DNA from: Metarhizium brunneum
Taxonomy: Eukaryota > Ascomycota > Sordariomycetes > Hypocreales > Clavicipitaceae
Assembly: GCF_013426205.1 (NCBI RefSeq)
Contig: NC_089426.1
Coordinates: 930,001-994,000, forward strand
Direction of reading: 5' to 3'
DNA: 64,000 nt
Shown here: in pieces, positions 9,114 to 19,383 of the stretch
Numbering within the stretch: the first letter of the stretch is position 1
Layout: every line of letters starts with the position of its first letter
Program-made: the position numbers and the translations under genes
Notes under the pieces: model-generated
What the model was told of the DNA's origin: nothing
What the model saw: only the letters and a program-made list of their open reading frames with translations
Databases searched by the model: none

Positions 9114-12100
9114 GCTGATGTGGTTGAGGAACGGTGGCGAGGTGAAGAATGGCACCTGGGACGGCACGAATTCGAATCCGAAAGGAGAGCACCACCGAGA
9201 AGGGCCAAGCTCGGGCCTTAAATCACGACGGCCGCAATCTACGGCCCTCAATGGCACTGTGCCGATTGTTCTGTGTGCTTGCGCCTTGGAGGCCTTTCAC
9301 TGTGCCCAAGTGATGAGCATGGCCAGACGCATCAACTTGTCAAGTCGTGGTCCATCAGGTGAGGCCAAGCCCTGCAGGGAAACACAAGCCGGGCCTCGTC
9401 AGCTTCCCGGCCAATCACATAGCCACGGCTTTCCCCAGCAGCGGGGCGCAAATGGCAGGGCGAGTCCCTGCCATGTCCCTGTCACGGGACCCCCTATCCG
9501 GCCACGGCGCCACGTCGGCCAACGTTGATCTTGAAAGCAGATGTCCCTCTGTGCTGCGAGTTGACATCATCGTGCCTATTACTTCTGCCAAGTCATCTTT
9601 TTGCTAGGAAGAAATTTTAAGTTTATAGTATTAGAATAGGCGAGTTAGTTATATAAGAGTAAAATAGAAGAAATTTAATATATATATTTATTATATTATT
9701 ATAATAAGAAAAAGCTAGCTAATCACCAGGACTTATTAATAATATAATTAAGAGTTATACTTGGCTTAATTAATAATACTATATAATAAAAACAGACCAC
9801 ACACCCAAAGAGTACAACGAAGAGAGAACTAGCGTTCCAGCCCTTGCAACTCAGTTTTGGCCGACACTGTCGGTGACAACAGCCAATCAAGTGCTGTAAC
9901 GAGGCAGGCGACCCACCAGGAAGCCTTTGGTGGAAGAATAGTCCGTTGGCCTTCTGGTAAGACATGGGCACTTAACCGGTTAGGACCCACCCCCACAGTG
10001 CCGACGCCTCTGCCGTTGAACATCAACGAGAACAAATCCACCGCTGAGACATATTAGCCTTTGGTTCGACTGCATACTTCCGATGTATTGTTGCAGACGT
10101 TGCTGTCCAACTTTAAAATAAAACATCGCAACGCAAACCCCCACCCCACGCTCGGCTGCTGGAGTTAGCCAATAAAGTCCACAAGTTTCTGGTAGTGTTA
10201 ACTACCAGTCTCGAGTATAAGTTCCCGTGTTCCGCCGATCAACTGTTTTGGCTTCATCCCGTCTGCTGAAAAGCAGGGAGTTGGCAAGTGACATATGCCA
10301 TGGGTCGGGAGCCAGCGCTTACTTCCTTCGTCCATTGTTGCTGCCATTGGACATGCCGCATCACGGCGTGTAGTTCAGGGTCATGCCGCATCATCTGGTC
10401 ACGAACTGAATCGGGGGCGTCACCTAGCAAGTGAAATACAGTTTTTCCGATGGCCCACTCTGACAGCTGTTAGCAAATAACCTGACAGCTGGCCCCATAC
10501 ACTGATGTCACACATGGCTAAACATTCAGGGGAGATATTGTACGCGTCCCGCGGGATAGGCGGTGGATAAAAGGGAGAATGGTACGATTCGCTTACCATC
10601 GGCCGTATTGGCGGCGCTACTTTGAGCAAATCTTGGTGTCCAAGTCTTTTTATGCCCAGAATCGAGACTTTGCCGCCCCATGTCGTAACTCAGCTTTAAA
10701 TATAGCATACATATGTAGCCTTGTTAGTGGAGAGGTCATAGCCTTGAACGCGGCAGAAAACTGCATGGTAACTTTAGCATCTCCTCTGTGCACCGAAGCG
10801 GCGTGCACTCCGTCGGACCCCAGACACGTGATTCGAACACACGGATGCATTGGCCAGGCTTTTCTTCAAAGAGCTAGGACTATGGACGGTTCTCCCTATC
10901 CGAGTCATGGTTCCCACGGGACCTCTGCGGGAGTTCATCTATTGGGAGCTGTATGCATGAACGCTGTAACCCATCAGTTGATATTACTAACCTGATGGGG
11001 TCGGGGACTCGAAATGGGAATATGTTGTTTTCCACCACGCGCCCGGTAACCTTCAATTTTAACCTTTAATTTAGGCTTTCAATTTCGACCTTCAATTTGG
11101 GTCTTCCATTTTGACCTTCAAATTCAACCTTCATTTTGGGCCTTTCATTTCAGCCTTCAATTTGGGTCTTCCATTTTGACCTTCAATTTCAACCTGCAGT
11201 TTAGGCCTTCCATTTTAACCTTCAATTTATAAGTAAATATCACGAGTTCCACTCAATTACACGAAACTTACATAAGGGTGTGGCAGCCTGGATGTGTGTG
11301 TATCAAAGGTGGGCACGGGCCGATATGGGCTACAGCGTTCATGCATATGTACAGCTCCCGATGGACTCCAGAGCGGCACAGACATGTCTGGTCCTTTGAC
11401 ACGCCAGGTGGTTGATGTTCCTTTGGGGCCGGGTCGTTCTCTCTGTTGCACTTTAGGACCGTATGGGCAAGTCACCATTCTTCATAGCTTGCAACACCGG
11501 AATAAGCAGGTCTATTTGTGGCTGCAGCAGACGCGTTGTCGCCGTCTTTCGTGCAGTTTCATGCATCAGCCTACCAAGAATTTACGTCTACATGTTGGCC
11601 AGAATTTGTACAATACAATCCCTGAATCATTGTCAAAAAGATACTTAGCCCCGCTTCCCCCCGGAATACGTCAGCACAACTAGGGTATTATATTCTGGGC
11701 CTACTAGGCCTGATAGGTAGGCACAGGTGGATTAGCAGGGGATTATGCTCTCCTAAAAGGGACTTTATTGAATGTGAAAATACCGCTGTATTTATGTACC
11801 TATATGTAATTTAATATGCTGGGGCTACTTGACGTTTAATTGGTTTAACCTACCCATGTCAGGTATCTGCGTGACAATACTTCAGGGGTTATATTGTATT
11901 GACACAACTTTGACTCAGTAAGTGATGATTGACACGAGGATAGGCAGCAGACGGCAACATTAATATTGACAAGGTTCTTCAATGTTGCTGCCTATTAACG
12001 GGGCTGGATGCCTCAAGGCTGTGCATGTGGATAAACAACTGCCAAACAACGGCATTTGATCCGAGATGCTTACTTGTGCATAGTTGGGCAGCCTCAATAA

Positions 12101-12273
12101 TCAATCTGTTTTGGGCTGATGCCGCAGATTTTAGGCTTCCAGGAAAATTGATTGGTTGAGAGTGTGGAGGATTCGGGAGGATTCGGCGTGAGTACGTAGG
12201 ATTGACATTTCTAGGAGGAGATGACTGTTTCGATATCGAATGGGTATAAAGTGGTGAAGAAAGAAAGACATCT
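9114..12273. other. Gene-poor region with AT-rich relic
   Basis: About 3.2 kb with no supported gene. Positions roughly 9605-9800 are strongly AT-rich (runs such as taatatatatatttattat) and flank ordinary sequence abruptly, which suggests a decayed, possibly RIP-mutated, transposon fragment; no coding remnant is recognisable. A minisatellite is listed separately. Frames in 10.2-12.0 kb are short and without family resemblance. Confidence 0.5.
11047..11230. repeat. Minisatellite of about 13-nt units
   Basis: About fourteen imperfect copies of a unit close to accttcaatttgg occur head to tail, with a higher-order unit of about 26 nt (accttcaatttgggtcttccattttg is seen twice, starting near 11088 and 11154). 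Units vary from 11 to 15 nt. No protein repeat is encoded in any open frame, so it is non-coding tandem DNA. Confidence 0.85.
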
Positions 12274-12535
12274 CTTTCTGTTACACGGAAAAGGCCCAAC
12301 AGATCGTGAGGCCCAACAAAGGGGCCTCGCCGATACAGGACTTGTTAGTTGCACAGCTAGAACACGTGCCAGGGCAAGGACCATAGGCCCGGGCGTTCCT
12401 TTCATGTATATAAGGCGGTTATCCTTCTCTTCCTTTCCTGTAGCAACTCAGGACCTTTAACATCCTACAAGATTATTATTAAATTAAGCCCTTTATCGCT
12501 CCAAGCCTTCATAACTGAACCCTTGTCACACTTTC
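12274..12535 (+). mobile_element. Solo LTR with 5-bp target site duplication
   Basis: The element runs from TGTTACACGG at 12279 to CCTTGTCACA at 12530 (252 bp), with the TG...CA ends and near-inverted termini (TGTTACA/TGTCACA) of an LTR. It is flanked on both sides by the identical pentamer CTTTC (12274-12278 and 12531-12535), the duplication left by retrotransposon integration. No internal domain is present, so this is a solo LTR left by recombination. It contains a TATA box and a 7-bp hairpin (GAGGCCC...GGGCCTC at 12310-12330). Related pieces lie at 16.1, 29.6 and 60.6 kb. The AAA+ ATPase gene starts 75 bp after the second target repeat. Confidence 0.9.
12407..12415 (+). promoter_or_regulatory. 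TATA box inside the solo LTR
   Basis: TATATAAGG at 12407-12415 lies inside the LTR, 196 bp before the ATG of the ATPase gene in the same orientation. A start about 30 bp downstream would put the transcript start within the LTR, so the LTR may serve as the gene's promoter. This is inferred from position only. Confidence 0.55.
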
Positions 12536-12610
12536 CTTCTTCATTCCTTCTTCACCACAAATTCATTTTGTCTCTTGTCGGAACTGCAAAGCACAGTCAT
12601 TTAAATCACC

Positions 12611-14686
12611 ATGGCGCAACTATTCAAAAGTGACGACGAGTCATCCACCGTCATCATCCTACCCCAGACAGAGTCTGTTGATGACGATCCAATGGACGAT
12701 TCCACCTCCACAAGCAACAAGACAGAAGGAGATGAAGAGAAGGAGGTCCACCTCAAGGGCATGATGTCAGACAGCAAGACCCTGTTCGCCAAGTACGACG
12801 AACAGGGAAACCGATCTTGGTCGGACAGGAAGCCCGACGACTTCGAAGAGGCCGCCGAAGGAGAGGAGACGGAAAAGTTTGCCATCATCGTACGCAAACG
12901 TAAGTTGGATGACCATCTACACAAACCACACCGCGACTAATATTCCCCAGAAAAGCCCAAGGATGCGGATTCGACCAAGAATCTCGAAATCGACAGCATC
13001 ATCATCCAGTCGCCGCATCTGAAGAAGGTGCTTGGGGATGTATTCCGCGGGTATCCCGGAATTATGACCCGCTTGTCTCGGTTGAAGCTCAAAGCTCCAT
13101 TCGAGTGCTTCCTACACCGTTGGGAGCAATTCGAAGCTGCTCGGGATGCAGAAGGCCAGGATCCAACTGCCAAGGAGCACTTGGACCTGCTGTATGACAT
13201 TATGAAGGAGGAGCTAGGTGATATCATCAACCTTCGAAAGGACTACTTCAAGAACAAGAGCGTCACGTTTGACGACTTGTGGACCATTTTCCCGCCTGAT
13301 TGTACTGTGTTGGGTATCAAAGAGGGCAAGCCGGTGGCCGCGCTCTTCAAGCGTGGATCCTACCCTCAGACTCCATGCGGTCAAGAATATAACCTGGAAT
13401 GCAAGATCATCGACTGGGATGGTGTAAAGATGGGCTGGAGCTCGTTGAAACTGCAAATCCCTGCGTTTCTTGGCTTTGCCAACTTTTCCTCACTGCCCTG
13501 CTACCCAATCGAGTACTGTTCCAACCCGGAGGCGATCAAGGAAACGCTTCGTGAGAGGGGACGGCGCTTCGAAAGCCTCGCCGGGTTTTGCTACAGACAG
13601 CATGAGGGAGTGGCATTCTACCATCCCGAGCAAGATGCCGACAAGACATCTCGTGAGACGGTCCAGGGCCGCATCGTTGTCGACTGCGCAAATTGGCAGA
13701 AGAACAATCCCGACCATGCCCTCTGGCTGGATAACCTATCTCCCAGCGACGACAACAACAACAACGACGACGCAGACTCAGACGACGGCAGTCCCAACGG
13801 CAATAACTGCGCGTCCTCAAAGGCCGACTCGCAGCCACAAGCACCCCTGACACAGGACCAACTCATTTACACATCCCCCGTCGTGCGAGGCTACTCCCTC
13901 AGCTCCAAGCGCTGGATGGACTTCTTCGTCGACAACATAACCGACGTACAATTCGACGCCAATGCATTCAACTCGCTCGTCATGGACCCCGAAAAAAAAG
14001 AAGTCATCCTCGCCTTTGCCGAATCCCAAGCCCGCTTCAAAAACGCCTTCGACGACGTCATATCCGGCAAGGGCAAAGGCATAATCATGCTTCTCTGCGG
14101 CGGGCCCGGAACCGGCAAGACTCTCACAGCGGAATCTGTCGCCGAAGAGATGCGCGTGCCCATGTACTCGATGAGCGCAGGGGATCTCGGCAACGACGCC
14201 TACGAGGTAGAGGACAGCCTGGGCAAGATTCTCAAAATGGTGTCCAACTGGAATGCGGTGCTGCTGCTCGACGAGTGTGATGTGTTTCTCGAGGAGAGAA
14301 CGGCAGATAACATGGAGAGGAATAGGATCGTGGCCATCTTCCTCAGAATGCTAGAGTACTATGAGGGGATTTTGTTCCTGACCACGAACCGGGTCAAGCG
14401 GATGGATCCGGCGTTTCACTCGAGGATTCATATCACGATGGAGTATCCGCCGCTGGATGAGGAGGCGAGGGCGCAGGTTTGGAGGGCGTTTTTGGAGAGG
14501 TCCAGGGGCGAGGAGGGGCATGATGTTGCGGAGGGGGAGGTGAAGCGGTTGAGCGCGTTGGATGTGAATGGGAGGGTGATTAAGAATATGGTCAAGGCGG
14601 GGAGTTTGTTGGCGTTTCATAGGGGGGAGAGGTTGGGGTTTGGGCATTTGGCTACTGTTTTGAGGATGACGGGGCATTCTTTGTGA
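12611..14686 (+). CDS. AAA+ ATPase, DUF7025-type
   Basis: Two exons, 12611..12899 and 12951..14686, with a 51-nt intron (GTAAGT, branch CGACTAAT, CCCCAG) give 674 aa. The first 95 residues are acidic and low complexity; residues about 100-380 match the beta-rich region that precedes the ATPase in fungal DUF7025 proteins, with an acidic Asn/Asp-rich linker near 325. The AAA domain has Walker A GGPGTGKT (480-487, Lys486), Walker B LLLDECD (Asp537, Glu538), sensor-1 LFLTTNR and an arginine finger DPAFHSR, so it should hydrolyse ATP. No membrane segment or signal. Function of these proteins is unknown. The 5' region contains a solo LTR. The 3' part shows strong GGG/TTG bias. Confidence 0.92.
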
Positions 14687-15559
14687 TGGCCTGGGGAGAT
14701 TGTTGGATGAGAATAGCATAGATGTTATATTTGTTTGTGTGTTCGTGGTGGTGATGTTGTCGGTCATCATTATAACGAGCATGGAGATTGTGAAACACGT
14801 ATACTCATAGTCGTCTCCTTGAAATAGATATATATGACTATAACCACATGAAAAATATGGATTCCGTCACTCTTGTCCAGGTTTCAAAGCCTCGATTCTG
14901 GAAAACAGAGTGTAGGCTTTTTGGACGACCCCGTACTGTGACTTGGTGTGCGAAGGGCAAAGTCGTCGCAACGATACCCTTATTGCCCCAGCCAGAGCAA
15001 TGTTCGCGCCTGTTGCTATTATTTCCGATTTTATGCGGGGCCTGAGAGTGGCCTGCAGCATTAAGCTTGTTTGCGCCTCGCAACCTGGTTCACCGGCAGA
15101 GGCCGCTTGATGGGTCCGGATTTGCGCCAAGATCCCCAAGGAACACGGCCAGCATGAATTCCCTGACTCAACATGCGCCATGAAAGACCAAGAGTGGTCA
15201 TCAGAGGCCACGCAGGGGCTTCTATGTCTGGTATCAAAGTATATCTCATGGCAGAATACGAATTTCGTCAACGCCCCACATTCGACCTCGCATCAAAATA
15301 CAAACCATGAAGCGGCGCACGTCTTGGCCTGCTCACGATGCAGGCGCACTCACACATGTCACAGTGACGCGGTACAGCTCGGTGCAGCCTCGACATCCGA
15401 ATAGGCTAAACGGCCAACTCGTGACGGAAGCTTATATAAAAGGTGGCTGCTCAACCCCACCCGTCGCATTCAACTATACAAACAAGCAAACACCCCTCAG
15501 GGTCCGGCTCGACGCATCGCGCACATGGAACAAGATCAGAATACAAGGTCGCCTCAGCA
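14687..15559. other. Intergenic; 5' region of glyoxalase-like gene
   Basis: Short frames only, none resembling a family. The last 130 bp form the promoter and A/C-rich leader of the following gene. Confidence 0.5.
15433..15441 (+). promoter_or_regulatory. TATA box of glyoxalase-like gene
   Basis: TATATAAAA at 15433-15441 lies 127 bp before the ATG at 15560, followed by a C/A-rich leader (caactatacaaacaagcaaa) typical of fungal 5' UTRs. Confidence 0.6.
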
Positions 15560-15985
15560 ATGCCTCCAAAGCTAGGTCAGATTGTGGAAACGGTCCTCTA
15601 CACCTCGGACGTGGCCCGCCTGGCCAAATGGTACAGGGACATCATGGGCATCGTGCCCTTCCACGAGAACCCCCGAAGTGCCGGGTTCAGCCTGCCCAAT
15701 GACACGATACTGCTGCTGTTCGACCGCAACAAGACGAAGGAAGACAAGGTATTTCCCACGGGCGTCATTCCCAAGCACGGGACCGAGACTGGCCTTGGCC
15801 AGCACATGGCTTTTGCGTGCGCCTCCCATGACGAGCTCTCCCAGTGGGAGCGGCATTTCAAAAACAAAAATGTCGACATTATCGCAAAAATGAGTTGGGA
15901 GTTGGGCGGAAAGTCGGTCTACGTCAAGGATTGGGAGGGACATGTAATCGAGGTCATGACCAGAGGTGTCTGGCCGGTGTATTAA
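15560..15985 (+). CDS. Glyoxalase/bleomycin-resistance (VOC) fold protein
   Basis: Single exon of 141 aa. The ATG at 15560 (MPPKLGQIVETVLY) begins the first beta-alpha-beta unit; an upstream in-frame extension is unlike the family. It is a single VOC domain: ETVLYTSDVARLAKWYRDIMG, a paired strand with LLLFDRN, then GQHMAFA and, near the end, DWEGHVIEVM, whose His and Glu are the usual metal ligands. The family includes glyoxalase I, extradiol dioxygenases and drug-binding proteins; a metal-dependent lyase or isomerase is possible, but the substrate is unknown. Cytosolic. The region downstream carries LTR fragments. Confidence 0.88.
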   Translation: MPPKLGQIVETVLYTSDVARLAKWYRDIMGIVPFHENPRSAGFSLPNDTILLLFDRNKTKEDKVFPTGVIPKHGTETGLGQHMAFACASHDELSQWERHFKNKNVDIIAKMSWELGGKSVYVKDWEGHVIEVMTRGVWPVY

Positions 15986-16089
15986 CGAACCACTATCGTG
16001 TGCTCTTGGTGACTGGGCCTGAAGAGAATGGACTGTATGTATGATGACGTTTACTTTTTCTTATGAATCCCGAACCAGATTGGTCACTT

Positions 16090-16267
16090 TGTCCACTATT
16101 ACCATTCCGCCTCGTGACTGTAGCTCTCGTGTAACTGGCTATTTCCGTGTGACATGTGCCTAGGGCTCTTGCCCGGGCACGTGTTTAATCTGTGTAACTA
16201 ACAGGTCCTTTGTCGGTGAAGCCCCTTTGTTGGGCTTCACGATTTGTTGGGTCTTTTCTGTGAAACA
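16090..16267 (-). repeat. LTR fragments, inverted relative to the 12.3-kb LTR
   Basis: On the minus strand, 16267 down to about 16148 (TGTTTCACAGAAAAGACCC...) aligns with the first 115 bp of the LTR at 12279, differing mostly by G-to-A and C-to-T changes. The 3' half of the LTR is absent. Directly adjoining (about 16160-16090) is sequence resembling the second LTR-like repeat at 29606-29810 (ACACGGA...GCTACAGTCACG). The two together look like nested, truncated copies. They lie 105 bp beyond the glyoxalase-like stop codon. Confidence 0.7.
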
Positions 16268-16794
16268 CATATAAATAAATCATGGTCGATTGCGTGATCT
16301 AATAATGGCCGTACTTGCCCGAGCTATAAAATATGCAGAAAAATATTGTCATTATATTACGTCTGGTATGACTAAGGACGCTCGCAATGGGGTTGCCTTT
16401 TTTAACAGATCGAAAGCCACCTGGCGCTGGTAATGGCAAATATGACTGTTGTCATCTACAAGGCCAATAGATCATTTGACATTACATACTATCATACATC
16501 AAACGGAATTAGTTTTAAGCTGCCCAGGCACTATTTTATCGCCACGCCTAGCTCAGCACTCGCTCAGCAGGCTCGTTGCCTTTTCACAGTGCCCGGCTCA
16601 TCTACATCTGCGGCTATCGAGGAGCGTCGTGGTTCATAGATAAATGCAAAGCAGGAGTATTCAGTCCCCAGTCCGACGAGGGCATGCGCTTCATATTTAG
16701 TGCACCGGTGTATGGAATGTCTCCATGCCCCAACGACGTACTAACATTGATGCTTGATGTGGAATTGAGACTTTACTTGGCCTCAATATGCCGG
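16268..16794. other. Intergenic, no gene seen
   Basis: AT-rich 527-bp stretch between the LTR piece and the FluG stop codon. No supported coding frame or structured element. Confidence 0.5.
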
Positions 16795-19383
16795 TTAATA
16801 TCTGTCTATGATCCACTTTCTCCTGTCCTCTGTGCTCATGGATCTCATCAAATCCACTTCCGCTTCTTTCACGGCCACGTATCTTTCGACAACATCAGCG
16901 CCCAACAGATTTGTCAAATCCTCATCTTCACTGAGGGCGTTCAAAGCATCCTCGATGCTCCCGGGCAACTTCTTCTCAATACCCAACTGAAGCCGCTCGT
17001 CAGACGAAAGTAACGCAGGGTCCGTTGTGCAGTCACGCCAGGTAAGCCCCTTTCCCTTCTGAACACCATCGAGTCCTGCTAGAACAACCACCGCTGTGGC
17101 TATATACGGATTGGAAAGACCATCCACACACTTCAACTCCCAATGGCTGTTTTCGATCTTGCGAAGAGGCGCTTCGCGATTTTGTGTGCCCCATGCAACC
17201 CACGTACCTCCCGCCCAGACGCCGTTTCGAAGCCGTTCGTAGCTCACCATATTGCTACACGTGAAGGCGCATATAGCTCTCAGGTGAGACAAAACACCCG
17301 CATAGAATGATTCATATAGGCCTGCGTTGAGGTCATCTGACGCGATTGAAATGTGAGCATGGGCCGCGGTGCCGCACGCATTAGCTATCGGTTTGGGATG
17401 CAATGTCATCTTGTATCCACAGGCACTTGCGCAGCTTGCTATGACTTGCCGCGCAAAGATCAGAGTGTCCACGGCTTCCATTGCCCTGGCCTTGGGTAAG
17501 ATTATTTCGAATTGGCCTTTGGCACTTTCTGCGTGCAACATCTCGACGTATACCCCGGCGTGATCGAGTTGCTGTATTGCGGGCTCCAACACCTTCTCGA
17601 CTACCTCGTGGTCCATGGCTCCGACCGTTGACCAAGCGTGTCCGTCATTGCTATGATCGCTGTATCCCCCGTTGCCTGAGCGGCGAAGGAGCACAAGCTC
17701 AATCTCAAAGCCAAACCAAAGCTCGATATCCTGAAGGCGAGCAAGGCCCAAGGCCCTTTTCAACATGGTTCGAGGGCAGAGGTTGACGAGCGAGCCATCC
17801 TTTTCCTTGAAGTCGCACATTATTGTAATATGACCATCCCGTGGCCCATGATGGAGGGATGAAAAGTCTGGTTGCAGCCTAAATTCTCCAATTGCGCCGA
17901 CACCAGGAATCAAGACATCATTCTGAAGCACGCCAAGACACCCCTTGGTAACAGTGGCTGAGAGCGGCTGGTTGTTTTTTAGCGTGGACAAAACCTGTCG
18001 CGAAGGTATGACTCTCATTCTTGGAATACCCGTATAATCCACCCAACATAAGCGTATATAATGTGGCTTTTCGGCGTTGCTCAGGTATGTCAACAAGTGT
18101 TGCGACTCAACAGTAGCTGACGTTGCTCCGGAGGATGGCACACTTTCAGGTAGTTGGCTCCTCAACGTTAGACCGAGATTATAAATCTTATTAGAGGTAT
18201 TGAACAACATATCCTGGACCATGTGGGTGGCCTGTTTCCATGTGATGTCCCCCTTTTGCACCAATTTGCACAAGACTGTGTGAAACACCTCTCTCATTTG
18301 GACTATGGCGAGATAAAAAGTCTCGGGGAACCAATGACCATCGGTACTCCATATGATCTTTTCCCACGGACAGAGCTCCAGAATGTGGCGTACTATGCTT
18401 TCTTGCCCATCTCTGTTGACGAATGGGAAAACCTCGCCGATATCAGCATATACATTTTCATACATTGCTGCCATGTATCCTGCTTCCCGATCGAAGGGAT
18501 AGCCAGAATGCAGAAGAACAATTGGGACTGTTGGATATTGCCGTGCGAATTCTTGCAGATGCGCCGGAGAAGATCGTGTCAAGGTGAGATCATTATCACC
18601 GAGGCCGGTGTGGAATTGAATGGGCTTTTTGTGAACCGACTTGGAGTCCTGGATTAACTGAGCGAGGCGGTGGACGATGAATTCATTGAGCGCGCGATGA
18701 TTCAACCTCGTGAACCTCGTAGCGTTTGCTGACTGCCTTTGTGAGAAAATACTCGCAAACGCCACCCGCGCCTCAGACTCGCTGGCCCCGGATGCAATGT
18801 CAAGTCCCGTTCGATAGCAAATGACCGACTTGAAGCCGACAATGTCCGGGTTGGAAATTGCACCCCTAAGCTCGGCCTCGAAATCCGCAATGGCGTAGTC
18901 AAATGCTCTCGCAGCCGATGTCTGTGAGATGCACGCAAATTCTATAAATTTGGCGGCAACTTGCTCAATGCGGAGGATACGTTTGCTGGGGCTGGGGGCG
19001 AACTGGTCAAAGTAGCTGTAGGGTTCGACAGCTTGCTCATGATCCAAGCCATCATCGACAAGGATGCACTCGATACCAGAAAGGCATTTCCGAGTCCATT
19101 CGGCGTAGTCATGTCGTCGTTCTTTTGCGATGGCGGCCTCCACAGCGTCCCAAGTCGCGGCACATCCAAGTTGTTCCGAAAGCTGCTTGACGGCTCGAAT
19201 ATGGGCCAGGCTGGTTCGCGATGAGTCGAGTGCGTCGCCATGAGCTTCCGTCACAATGGTAAGCAGGGGATACTTGGCGATATGACTGCTTTTAAGCAGC
19301 GGATGTGCGTGGTTGTCAATAATCGGAGTCGAGAGTATTGACCGACGCAAGGCCTCGGCGCCAGCCTGAAAGCCTTGGTCCAT
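16795..19383 (-). CDS. fluG: FluG-type amidohydrolase/glutamine synthetase fusion
   Basis: One uninterrupted frame of 862 aa from the ATG at 19383 (MDQGFQAG), close to the 865 aa of Aspergillus FluG. The N-terminal half (about 1-400) is an amidohydrolase: the metal motif DNHAHP is near residue 23, with IQFHTGLGDND, LLHSGYPF and WSTDGHWFPE further on. The C-terminal half (about 430-862) is a type I glutamine synthetase: GFEIELVL, EMLHAESAKGQFE and KMTLHPKP are the Glu and His metal and substrate blocks. In Aspergillus FluG makes a diffusible signal that starts asexual sporulation. A single-exon gene of this length is unusual for a fungus but not unique. Family call is firm; the developmental role is inferred and several FluG-like paralogs exist in fungi. 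Confidence 0.92.
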   Translation of the reverse strand: MDQGFQAGAEALRRSILSTPIIDNHAHPLLKSSHIAKYPLLTIVTEAHGDALDSSRTSLAHIRAVKQLSEQLGCAATWDAVEAAIAKERRHDYAEWTRKCLSGIECILVDDGLDHEQAVEPYSYFDQFAPSPSKRILRIEQVAAKFIEFACISQTSAARAFDYAIADFEAELRGAISNPDIVGFKSVICYRTGLDIASGASESEARVAFASIFSQRQSANATRFTRLNHRALNEFIVHRLAQLIQDSKSVHKKPIQFHTGLGDNDLTLTRSSPAHLQEFARQYPTVPIVLLHSGYPFDREAGYMAAMYENVYADIGEVFPFVNRDGQESIVRHILELCPWEKIIWSTDGHWFPETFYLAIVQMREVFHTVLCKLVQKGDITWKQATHMVQDMLFNTSNKIYNLGLTLRSQLPESVPSSGATSATVESQHLLTYLSNAEKPHYIRLCWVDYTGIPRMRVIPSRQVLSTLKNNQPLSATVTKGCLGVLQNDVLIPGVGAIGEFRLQPDFSSLHHGPRDGHITIMCDFKEKDGSLVNLCPRTMLKRALGLARLQDIELWFGFEIELVLLRRSGNGGYSDHSNDGHAWSTVGAMDHEVVEKVLEPAIQQLDHAGVYVEMLHAESAKGQFEIILPKARAMEAVDTLIFARQVIASCASACGYKMTLHPKPIANACGTAAHAHISIASDDLNAGLYESFYAGVLSHLRAICAFTCSNMVSYERLRNGVWAGGTWVAWGTQNREAPLRKIENSHWELKCVDGLSNPYIATAVVVLAGLDGVQKGKGLTWRDCTTDPALLSSDERLQLGIEKKLPGSIEDALNALSEDEDLTNLLGADVVERYVAVKEAEVDLMRSMSTEDRRKWIIDRY

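Noticed and set aside
10828..10846. tRNA T-arm-like sequence (GTGATTCGAACAC)
   Set aside because: No matching acceptor, D or anticodon arms can be folded at the right distance on either strand.
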